Positions 30,112 to 34,439 of a stretch of DNA of 64,000 bases are shown here, piece after piece (the first letter of the stretch is position 1; each line of letters opens with the position of its first letter). The notes beneath the pieces are model-generated. The model was given only the letters and a program-made list of their open reading frames with translations. It was not told the origin of the DNA and made no database searches. A program made the translations under genes and the position numbers. This stretch comes from Anadara kagoshimensis (taxonomy: Eukaryota > Mollusca > Bivalvia > Arcoida > Arcidae): the NCBI GenBank assembly GCA_021292105.1, contig CM037871.1, positions 56,752,866 to 56,816,865 of the forward strand, given 5' to 3'.

Positions 30112-33100
30112 TTTGTGTGTGTTTATTCACATATAATACTAAATGTATATGTTAATTTGCATGATATATATATATATACTGTTACACTAACTTGCATGTT
30201 AAAATAATGCATATATGCATGCCTGCATGAACTTGTAATTTTTATGTTTAGCTAAATTATAACACAATTATACAGGACAAAATATTCAATTACCTCCCTT
30301 TGGTAGAGTTAATACACCTAAATATATATTATATGTATTTAAAATAATTCCTTGTATACTGTAAAATCAGAAATATATGTGAGAGGGAATTTATAGATTT
30401 ATATGAATAATTTTTGGGGTTGGAAGAGAACATTTTGGTACTCTTTTCTTGGAAATACTTGGGGAATATAATTATATATTGTTGATGAATAAAAAAAATC
30501 CTGTTATTTTCATTGTATTTCATTCAGTGGATCTTAAAACATATCCAACTTATCTGAAAATTAGAGACATCTGAATTCAAGATAAACAAAATTATTTTGG
30601 GGAAATGAATAGCAACACATTTCAGACTTTTCTAAAAAGTTTGACTTATTATTAATTTTGAGATATCCATGTTTGAGATAACAAAAATCAACCGTACACA
30701 AATATTTTTATGGTTTTATAATGGTTGACCACAAAATCCTGTTGCAAATATTTCTGAATGTTCTTGTTTGTATATATGTATATAAAGCTTAATGTTAATG
30801 CTTGTATACAGGTACCAAGACAGGCTTTAATTATAACAAGGAACCTGTTACTACTAACCAAGGTTCACGAAATAGTACCCACTTTAACAGCACCACAAAC
30901 CAGCAAAACATAATGCCTTCACCAGCATCTAATACGGGTCCAGGAGATGAATACTACAATGAGGATAGTTATTATTCTGATGTAGATCAAGGCTTACTAA
31001 TGCATGAGGATAATGGGGAAATGTATGATGATACAGAAGGTCCGAAGGATCTGTCTGGTCATGTGACTGATGTGCTTTCAGGTAAGACGACTCAGATTGT
31101 TACATTTGATATTGAGTCCTCTGTTGTTTCCAATGCGATTCCTCCACAAAGAAACAGGTTAATGAGTGCTCCTGCTGTTCCATCTTTTCAAGCCACTAAT
31201 GGTGACGATGACAATGATGAGGATTATGAAGATACTGGTTTAGCAAGAGGTAAAAGTTGTTAGTTTTGTCACCTGTAGAAAGTATAAGATATATGACTCC
31301 CCCACTCCCACATACAAAGTTTGGATTATATTGTCACCTGTAGAAAGTATAAGATATATGACTCCCCCACTCCCACATACAAAGTTTGGATTATATTGTC
31401 ACCTGTAGAAAGTATAAGATATATGACTCCCCCACTCCCACATACAAAGTTTGGATTATATTGTCACCTGTAGAAAGTATAAGATATATGACTCCCCCAC
31501 TCCCACATACAAAGTTTGGATTATATTGTCACCTGTAGAAAGTATAAGATATATGACTCCCCCACTCCCACATACAAAGTTTGGATTACATTGTAGAAAT
31601 CACCCTGTTATATTTGTCGGTCCATTCATCTCTCAGGGTGTCCATCCATGTCTTACATTTGGACAATTACGGTAACTATAAAGGACAGGAAAGCTTGGCC
31701 GCTAGTTATATATTATTCCCTAATAAGATTTCCTTACCTAAATAGAGCTGGGACTTGTAGAAATTTTATACTTGTTACTGGAATTGCCATTACCCACCAG
31801 TACCCTAATACCTGTACAAGCAGGTATGACTGTGTCCCCCGCCTTTCAAAGAAAGAAGGGGATATAAAATTAAAATTGAGGTTGCTCCGTCCATCCTTCC
31901 TTCCTTCTGTTCATCCCTCTGAAATTCTTGTCTGTGCTAATTCTCCAAAACCATGAAGCCCTATTTCATGAAACTTGTTGAAAGCATCAACATAGATAGG
32001 AGATGCTCATATCTTTAACCCGAGAACAGGTTTGCTTATTATACCCCCTGCTTACCTTCAATGGATTTTCATGAAACTTTCACACAATCTTTGTGATATA
32101 ATTTAGATGTGCACCTCCTATTTAAAAATTTGATCCAATGGATTTGCGGGGGGTATTTTTTGTGAGCTTGTGGCTCACAGTTTTTCTAGTTTTCCTTGGA
32201 GTTATGGCCCTTTGACTGAAAAAATAAAACAGTCTAATTTTCTAAAATGCATGATTGAAGCTGAAATCTGGTTTGATATTTAGCTTCTCTATAGTCTTAT
32301 CTTAATAATTAAATCGTTTTGTGAAAGTTGCTTGAAAAATGGGTAATGTGTTTTTGCATTTTACAAAATTGAAAATTGCCTTCGTAATATAATGTCCAGA
32401 CAAAGTTTGTCTGGAGTAATTCTCCAAAACTATGGATCACTATTTCACAAAACGCAGTACAAAGCATTAACATGAATAGGAGATGTGCATTTTATAAACC
32501 TGAGTTTGTTTGCTCATTTTTCTAGGAGTTTTGGCCCTTTGAAAAATCTAAATTGGTAAAATTTCTAAAAAAAAAAAAAAAAAAAAAAACATGACTGGAG
32601 CCAAAATCTGATGTGGTATTTGGCTTTTCTATAGTTTTGAACCAATAATTCATTATATTTATGAAATTTCATTGGAAAATGGGTCATTCAAAGCATAAAA
32701 ATTGACAGATGTGAATATCATTAACCTGAGTTGGTTTGCTTATTTTCCTGGGAGTTATTGCCCTTAAACATAAGTGCAAATCACAAAAAAAAAAGAACCT
32801 GCTGGCAGGGATCTTAATTCACTGAATTTGCTTGTTAATGTAACCAAGGTAACAAAATGTGTAAATATTGTTTAAATTAATTAAAATGTATAAATCTTTG
32901 AACACATTATTCTACATTTGTCAGCCTTTGATAATGTTATTGATAGTGTTGATACTTTATATCAGAATGTCAGCACTGTTTTAGCACATGGAACCTGTAA
33001 ATCAAGGACAGATTTGGTACTCAAAGGAAGACTTTTGATAGATGTCTTTTTATCTGAAAGTTTAATCACGATTTATTTTATTTTTGTGAATTTGAATATG

Positions 33101-33899
33101 AACACTTATACCTTTTAAATTTGCGTTTAAGGCATTTCTTAACCTATACCATGTTGTATTTGATTATTTGTACAAAATTCACATGGCTAAGACACCTACA
33201 TTATAAGTAATTCTAATGCAAAGATTTTGTAAACAGGATTTTGATTGGACCCCGACCACAGTAAAATCTACGTTTTACGGTCGGAGTTATGACGTCGCAT
33301 GCTGTCTAGACTACGATAACATCATGTATTCCTACACGCCGGTACATGTGCTTTTGTTTACAAAACGTAACATTTTTTTTTATTTGAATTAGAATGGAGA
33401 TAACTATGTTACATTTGAAGAGTTCAGACCGTAAAACATTGATTAACTGTCGCAAATACCGTTTACCTTGCTCCGCAAGTGTTGCCAGGTAGAACTCATT
33501 TTGCGACAGTAAAATCCACGTTTTACGGTCGGAACTTTTCAAATGTAACATAGTTATCTCCTAGTTGCCCTTTTGACATGGAGAGTTTTGCTTTTTTATA
33601 TAAACTAAATTTGTACATATTTGTTTTGTTAATTATAATTCTACTACATTTGTTTAGGTACAAGAAGATCATTTAAACAAAAATTAGAAAATATGTTGGC
33701 AGGGAATCCTCCACCTATGGTGAAACAAAACAGTTTAGGACATATATCATCAAATACAGGAAGTCAGGCCTCGCCACAAGTACCACCAATACCGTCCAGG
33801 TCCTCGAGAGGACAATTACCGCCAACTCCAACAATACAGGAACAGTTATATGAAGAATTACCACCTAATTCTATACCAGAAGATGATACAAATGAATAA
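1370..33899 (+). CDS. STAP-like SH2 adaptor protein, 3' part of gene (16 coding exons, 795 codons in window)
   Basis: Coding exons at 1370-1597, 9359-9408, 10302-10448, 11843-11903, 13223-13367, 14226-14297, 15549-15650, 19636-19758, 21122-21211, 21775-21879, 23847-23963, 26816-26917, 28058-28351, 30812-31249, 32925-32996 and 33658-33899 have GT-AG borders, agree in phase and total 2388 bases ending in TAA. Residues about 94-187 form an SH2 domain: WFFENCSRQQAE start, LMRM at the FLVR position (Arg for phosphotyrosine), then GYKINVEN and a C-terminal helix with VMIFFVK. From knowledge of families, this layout and the linker motif VPNDLDLLP best match STAP1/STAP2 adaptors, which have an N-terminal PH domain; here that part would lie before the window. 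The tail (212-795) has no recognisable fold: proline stretches, Ser/Thr, many Tyr and acidic patches, as in a scaffold for SH3 and SH2 partners. It is far longer than I recall for vertebrate STAPs. The gene start is not in the window. Some small exons may be missed. Confidence 0.85.
1767..1799 (+). repeat. Left terminal inverted repeat of transposon
   Basis: GTGTCAGCGCA, then four Gs and CTTATCACA; pairs with 8494-8526 with mismatches at positions 12, 14, 20 and 31 only. Preceded by AAAT. Confidence 0.8.
2180..2185 (-). terminator. AATAAA polyadenylation signal of transposase-like gene
   Basis: Minus-strand AATAAA three bases after the terminal TAG, typical of compact transposon genes. Confidence 0.5.
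2188..2741 (-). pseudogene. Transposase-like gene, last exon with premature TGA
   Basis: Acceptor TTACACACAG, then QNKNRFLVGYFVWRV and AGFAHIKRKYKRSD; in-frame TGA at 2484-2482; the same frame then stays open (KAFLELNFKPVPGIQK ... PRYDTEE) to TAG at 2188. The open frame after the stop shows the mutation is recent. Confidence 0.75.
2834..3635. mobile_element. Short inverted-repeat element (CAGTACAGGCCTGT family), copy 1
   Basis: Left end ACAGTACAGGCCTGTGG then AAAGTTTAACACT; right end AGTGTTAAATTATTGACAGG then CCTGTACTG, its inverse. Interior is rich in CCGAG/CTCGG words. No coding capacity. Related copies near 44630 and 58715. Nested in the transposon intron. Confidence 0.6.
3650..5590. repeat. 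Long dispersed repeat with internal 145-base tandem array
   Basis: Begins with a hairpin GCTCACCTGACC/GGTCATGTGAGC and a GT-rich stretch, ends TCAGGTGAGCGTATCAGGCC then AATGGGCCTC; I associate this layout with an abundant bivalve repeat. Its core (about 4190-5490) is nine units of about 145 bases, each with GGTTAATTATCTCGAAAACT and AAAGGTCAAGGTCAC. Single-base differences between units are frequent. No ORF. Confidence 0.75.
5695..5925 (+). repeat. Possible SINE fragment
   Basis: Contains a B-box-like GGTTCAAATCCCAC at 5754-5767 followed by a tail with TTTTCCCCTGGCTG. No clear A box. Within the transposon intron. Confidence 0.35.
6088..7378 (-). CDS. Transposase-like gene, main exon
   Basis: Uninterrupted 430 codons from acceptor GTTGTAG to donor TTCAG/GTAAGC. 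Opens with EINRLYEDYFPQFERQQ and an acidic stretch, then the Cys cluster, helix-turn-helix-like region and the DFAQN and HADNC blocks. No frameshift or stop inside. Confidence 0.8.
7620..7790 (-). repeat. AT-rich simple repeat and tRNA-like SINE head
   Basis: 7635-7715 is (AAT/AAAT)n. On the minus strand 7720-7790 reads GGCGCCGTGGTATG ... AGTTCGAATCTCAG, with the B-box resembling a tRNA-derived SINE head. It lies in intron 1 of the transposase-like gene. Confidence 0.4.
8321..8335 (-). CDS. Transposase-like gene, first coding exon
   Basis: Fifteen bases encoding MDELE, followed by GTAAGT. Chosen because it supplies an ATG in phase 0 with the open exon at 7378; the upstream ATG context is ACAATGG. 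Confidence 0.6.
8494..8526 (-). repeat. Right terminal inverted repeat of transposon
   Basis: Reads GCGATAAGCCCC... GCGCTGACAC on the plus strand, the inverse of the left end. Followed by AAAT. Confidence 0.8.
8700..8900 (+). repeat. Dispersed repeat, CACCTCCTGTTTAGCTAG family
   Basis: Shares AAGCACCTCCTGTTTAG and ATCAAATATATCCAGA with 46800-46945, and in inverse with 49280-49370. Function unknown. Confidence 0.5.
8935..9325 (+). repeat. Degenerate 26-29-base minisatellite before a 50-base exon
   Basis: About 14 copies of CTCATGAATATTTATGATAT then TTGGTAC, ending about 35 bases before the exon acceptor at 9358. The units supply several branch-point-like and AT-rich stretches. Any effect on splicing is unknown. 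Confidence 0.7.
9359..9408 (+). CDS. STAP-like gene, small linker exon
   Basis: 50 bases, acceptor TGTTACAG, donor AAG/GTATTA; encodes RHKFTNDHNYVSDQTP plus two bases of the next Ser codon. Phase 0 in and phase 2 out match the flanking exons exactly, which is the main support for so short an exon. Confidence 0.7.
9689..9946. mobile_element. Inverted-repeat element, GGCCCCAGTTTCACAATCAT family
   Basis: Left GGCCCCAGTTTCACAATCAT then TCCTTAGC; right TTAAGGAACGATTGTATAAC then CGGGCCCC, an imperfect inverse. About 258 bases, no ORF: a MITE. Relatives at 22868-23135, 42321-44405 and 51056-51314. Confidence 0.7.
10302..10448 (+). CDS. STAP-like gene, SH2 exon 1
   Basis: 147 bases encoding the N-terminal half of the SH2 domain: tryptophan start (WFFENCSRQQAE), GNTLMRMSS with the phosphotyrosine-binding Arg, then HGSYVISKMF (strand C). 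Acceptor ATTTGCAG, donor ACAG/GTACGC. Confidence 0.9.
10525..10672. repeat. Palindromic element with GGCCGAGGCC core
   Basis: ATAGCATTTCAGTGAGTGCG and GATGTTTTATCGGCAAAG on the left return inverted on the right (GCCGATAAAACATCATG, TTCACTGAAATGCTAT), around a small GGCCGAGGCCGTAGGCCGAG hairpin. Arms of about 65 bases. Confidence 0.7.
10740..10990. repeat. Dispersed repeat shared, inverted, with 37440-37700
   Basis: GTACCAGAGCAGCGCCACGG and CAACTAATGACGTACTAGTG match the reverse complement of 37560-37640. Contains a perfect TGACGTCA at 10813-10820, the CREB/ATF consensus, but within a repeat. Confidence 0.5.
11843..11903 (+). CDS. STAP-like gene, SH2 exon 2
   Basis: 61 bases; encodes FEHFEVLRVANGYKINVENQ, the central strands of the SH2 domain (HFEVLR... 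GYKI pattern). Donor CAG/GTATAA, phase 0 out. Confidence 0.9.
11968..12190. mobile_element. MITE, TACTGTAAAGGGG family, copy 1
   Basis: Starts TACTGTAAAAGGGGGAAATT, ends AATAATCCCCTTTACAGTAT. Interior (AATACATCCACTATTATTGG) matches 36008-36030. A tandem CTGGTGACCTTGAACTTTAT of about 20 bases x 3 lies just after it (12264-12330). Confidence 0.6.
12932..13200 (+). repeat. Dispersed repeat family R1, copy 1
   Basis: Carries CAAAACTATGAAGCA, TTGATCTGCTTATTTTC, TTATGGCCCTTTGAACATAA and TGCAAATCAC, ending TTCACTGAATTT. Copies at 15840, 18775, 20764, 31836, 32386 and 32690, all in this gene's introns and all in the same orientation. Confidence 0.65.
13223..13367 (+). CDS. STAP-like gene, SH2 exon 3
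   Basis: 145 bases; HHAMSNLTEVMIFFVKTAGK is the last helix of the SH2 domain, followed by linker. The donor used is ACA/GTTAGT; the apparent TAG just after it is inside the donor and not read if splicing occurs here. Phase 1 out. Confidence 0.85.
14226..14297 (+). CDS. STAP-like gene, tail exon (symmetric 1-1)
   Basis: 72 bases, acceptor ATGTATAG, donor CCAG/GTAAGT. Encodes QPDTPRESVIFNMVSSEAEE-type acidic linker. First of ten consecutive phase 1-1 exons. Confidence 0.75.
14355..14520 (+). repeat. Microsatellites (GA)n and (CA)n
   Basis: GAGAGA at 14361-14380 and an uninterrupted CA run at about 14456-14502, ending in GAGAGAG. It lies 60 bases downstream of the donor at 14298. Confidence 0.9.
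15549..15650 (+). CDS. STAP-like gene, tail exon (symmetric 1-1)
   Basis: 102 bases; DYEEPVPRPVKTFTPGILKK then GSKYYHRQGSTGEG. The DYEEP tyrosine resembles a phosphotyrosine site and VPRPVK a minimal SH3 ligand (inference from motif only). Donor AAG/GTATTA. Confidence 0.75.
15838..16115 (+). repeat. Dispersed repeat family R1, copy 2
   Basis: Starts TTCCCCACCTTTCAAAGAAA, includes CAAAACTATGAAGCACTATT and ends TTCACTGAATTTGCTTC. About 190 bases after the donor at 15651. Confidence 0.65.
16615..17265 (+). repeat. Dispersed repeat family R3, two adjacent copies
   Basis: Around 16620-16900 and 17045-17260: TAACATTTGTGTGG, then ATGTTTTGGAAAAAAC and GAAAATAGTTC-type words, ending with TATCATGTG or TATCACATG. 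Further copies at 25960-26170 and, inverted, 29075-29280. Confidence 0.55.
17745..17875 (+). repeat. Simple repeats (GA)n, (GAAA)n, (AAAT)n
   Basis: Three microsatellites in a row within the 15651-19635 intron. The rest of that intron, apart from R1, R3 and the duplication at 18340, shows nothing recognised. Confidence 0.85.
18335..18590 (+). repeat. Direct duplication of about 125 bases
   Basis: ATCCATGAATCTCACACTTT at 18349 recurs as ATCCATGAATCCCACACTTT at 18479, and GAGAAATAGAAACAAGTGT follows in both. The two copies differ by scattered substitutions. Confidence 0.7.
18775..19050 (+). repeat. Dispersed repeat family R1, copy 3
   Basis: CCCCCACCTTTCGAAGAAAG start, CAAAACTATGAAGGACTATT and TTATTGCCCTTTGAACATAA. 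Sense orientation in the intron, with an A-run after CAAATCAC. Confidence 0.65.
19636..19758 (+). CDS. STAP-like gene, tail exon (symmetric 1-1)
   Basis: 123 bases, acceptor CTTATTAG, donor GCAG/GTTTGT. Encodes GSTQVNHVPYSTVSHGNRHR and a Gln/Pro/Ser stretch. In frame with both neighbours. Confidence 0.75.
20083..20345 (+). repeat. Dispersed repeat family R2, copy 1
   Basis: ATACCCCCTGCAAACTAGTT start, GTCTGTCTATC, CATAAAACTTCACAT, AAGGTCAAGGTCATGGGA, end TTTGGCTCTCAACAGACAAT. Another copy at 35037-35405 and a partial at 32041-32190. Confidence 0.65.
20764..21045 (+). repeat. Dispersed repeat family R1, copy 4
   Basis: CCCCTGCCTGTTGGAGAAAG start, CAAAACTATGAAGCACTATT, TTATTGCCCTTTGAACACAA, A-run, TTTACTGAATTT. 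It ends 76 bases before the exon at 21122. Confidence 0.65.
21122..21211 (+). CDS. STAP-like gene, tail exon with DNVID motif
   Basis: 90 bases, acceptor ATTTACAG, donor CAAG/GTAATT. Encodes AHLQHLDNVIDQFEPPAKEE then YVNKDFFNQ. The LDNVID segment recurs as FDNVID in the exon at 32925. Confidence 0.75.
21775..21879 (+). CDS. STAP-like gene, proline-rich tail exon
   Basis: 105 bases, acceptor CTTTTTAG, donor GAAG/GTATGC. Encodes RTGHFVHQPSRQQESQ followed by TPPLPPPHTSTT, a candidate SH3-binding run. Confidence 0.75.
22868..23135. mobile_element. Diverged MITE of the GGCCCCAGTTTCACAATCAT family
   Basis: GGCAACAGTTTCATAATCAT on the left and AATGATTCTGAAACTAAGGC on the right, with AAAATCTTAGTTAAG inside. 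More decayed than the copies at 9689 and 51056. Confidence 0.55.
23168..23492. mobile_element. Inverted-repeat element with CATGTACCCCG repeats
   Basis: TTGTCACCCTTCAAAGCG at 23253 pairs with CGCTTTGAAGGGTGACAA ending at 23489. Beside it a hairpin TATACAGGGCTTTTGGCAGG pairs with CCTGCCAAAGCCCTGTATA. GC content is clearly above the surrounding intron. Confidence 0.6.
23847..23963 (+). CDS. STAP-like gene, polyproline tail exon
   Basis: 117 bases, acceptor GTATACAG, donor GATG/GTAAAT. Encodes LSMPLPPPPDPVQAPEP and a run of eight prolines, then APPVPPINND: the most proline-dense part of the tail, a candidate SH3 or WW ligand (inference). Confidence 0.75.
25107..25153 (+). repeat. (TTTA)n microsatellite
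   Basis: Eleven tandem TTTA units. The intron 23964-26815 otherwise holds one R3 copy (25960-26170), an inverted repeat at 26215-26335 and nothing coding. Confidence 0.9.
25960..26340. repeat. R3 copy and a small inverted repeat
   Basis: 25980-26170 is an R3 copy (CATTTGTGTGGAATGTTTTG). 26215-26335 is an imperfect inverted repeat: AATAAGAGTCCGAGATGGAG and GAAGCTACTTTC on the left against GAAAAGTAACTTCC and GATCTCGGAACTGTTATTA on the right. Confidence 0.5.
26816..26917 (+). CDS. STAP-like gene, basic tail exon
   Basis: 102 bases, acceptor ACTTCTAG, donor CAAG/GTAGGG. Encodes SRVKNLRSKSVPNVADQINQ then MKLRPARTDLTKQ, a Lys/Arg-rich segment with RSKSVP that looks like a basic Ser phosphosite (inference). 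Confidence 0.75.
27433..27908. mobile_element. MITE-like element with TGATTGTATCAAGTAGAAAT ends
   Basis: Left end GATTGTATCAAGTAGAAATC then GGTCAAAATCTC; right end GAGATTTCAACCAATTTCTA then CTTATACAATCGC, inverse with few mismatches over about 33 bases. About 475 bases, no credible ORF. Confidence 0.65.
28058..28351 (+). CDS. STAP-like gene, long tail exon
   Basis: 294 bases, acceptor TTTTTCAG, donor CCTG/GTACGT. Encodes RPKSFASFDIPKTPLKLKQ, VSSPNLEGMSPPPV and DIRKKFEVRRKSQPAL. Repeated SP/TP and basic-Ser sites suggest a phosphorylated disordered region. Confidence 0.8.
28448..28488 (+). repeat. (TA)n microsatellite
   Basis: About 17 TA units. The intron 28352-30811 otherwise holds an inverted R3 copy (29075-29280) and (GA)n at 30079-30110; nothing else recognised. 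Confidence 0.9.
30812..31249 (+). CDS. STAP-like gene, longest tail exon, Tyr/acidic
   Basis: 438 bases, acceptor GTATACAG, donor AGAG/GTAAAA. Encodes a Thr/Asn-rich start, then GDEYYNEDSYYSDVDQG with four tyrosines in acidic context, MYDDTEGPKDL, and a second acidic block NGDDDNDEDYEDTG. The tyrosines are candidate kinase targets (inference). An internal GGTAAG near 31081 could act as an alternative donor. Confidence 0.8.
31268..31592 (+). repeat. 65-base tandem repeat, five near-identical copies
   Basis: Unit GTCACCTGTAGAAAGTATAA then GATATATGACTCCCCCACTC etc., period 65 (TTGGATTATATT at 31321 and 31386). Copies look identical, so expansion is recent. It starts 19 bases after the exon donor at 31250. 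Confidence 0.9.
31836..32850 (+). repeat. Cluster of R1 copies 5-7 with an R2 fragment
   Basis: R1 at 31836-32030 (CCCGCCTTTCAAAGAAAGAA), interrupted at 32041-32190 by an R2-type ATACCCCCTGC ... GGGGGGTATT piece, then R1 again at 32386-32560 and 32690-32845. An A-run lies at 32569-32589. This nearly fills the intron before the exon at 32925. Confidence 0.6.
32925..32996 (+). CDS. STAP-like gene, tail exon with second DNVID motif
   Basis: 72 bases from acceptor TTTGTCAG. Encodes AFDNVIDSVDTLYQNVSTVL. The donor chosen is ACCT/GTAAAT because it alone gives the phase 1 needed by the last exon; the frame itself stays open further. Donor assignment is less certain than elsewhere. Confidence 0.6.
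33236..33562. repeat. Inverted-repeat element with TTTTACGGTCGGA motif
   Basis: GGAGATAACTATGTTACATT at 33397 returns inverted as AATGTAACATAGTTATCTCC ending at 33561; arms of about 70 bases with a few mismatches. GTTTTACGGTCGGA also occurs at 33273-33286, suggesting a second, partial copy beside it. Confidence 0.65.
33658..33899 (+). CDS. STAP-like gene, terminal coding exon
   Basis: Acceptor TTGTTTAG; encodes TRRSFKQKLENMLAGNPPP, PQVPPIPSRSSRGQLPPTP, and ends EELPPNSIPEDDTNE then TAA at 33897. Proline motifs continue to the very C terminus. Confidence 0.8.
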
Positions 33900-34026
33900 A
33901 GGGAGACAACTCTATACTTTAAGATATTGTAGCACACTGATGTGATACTAGACTGGATAAAGTATACATAAAGCCCATATATAGAATAGACAGCTAGCAT
34001 GCAATGCAGTTGTGCTATTTATTGTG

Positions 34027-34032
34027 AATAAA
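34027..34032 (+). terminator. AATAAA polyadenylation signal, STAP-like gene
   Basis: AATAAA 128 bases after the stop codon, in TGTGAATAAACTGC. It is the first canonical hexamer after the stop and a plausible 3' end. Use is inferred. Confidence 0.5.
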
Positions 34033-34160
34033 CTGCAACTTTGTTGATAATATACAACAGGAAAATGTCAAACTACCTACATTCTGTCAGTTTTGACAAT
34101 ATTTGGTAGTAAATTAGTAGAATAGTTACTGTGAAAATCACACATTTATATCTCTCTATA

Positions 34161-34396
34161 TACTGTATATTGCTTTATTTTCACGGTGTCAAATTTTTGC
34201 GGTTTGACGATGGCTAGTGTATTCGCGGTGTCAAATTTTTGCTGTCTTATCTGATTAAAGGAAAACGACTCTAGGAAAATTAATGGGCCTGGTAATTCCA
34301 GTGTATATTCACGGCGGTTTTATTTTCGCGGGAATACACTTGACCGTGAATATAGCGAAAATAAAACCACAGCGAAATATAAGCATTATACAGTAT
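34161..34396. mobile_element. MITE-like element with TACTGTAT ends
   Basis: Left TACTGTATATTGCTTTATTT and right AAATATAAGCATTATACAGT; interior inverted pairs TATTTTCGCGGGAATACACT. It lies in the 3' flank of the STAP-like gene. Confidence 0.55.
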
Positions 34397-34439
34397 TCTG
34401 GTTAATACCGTACCTTCATGCTACATATGAGTGTGTGTT

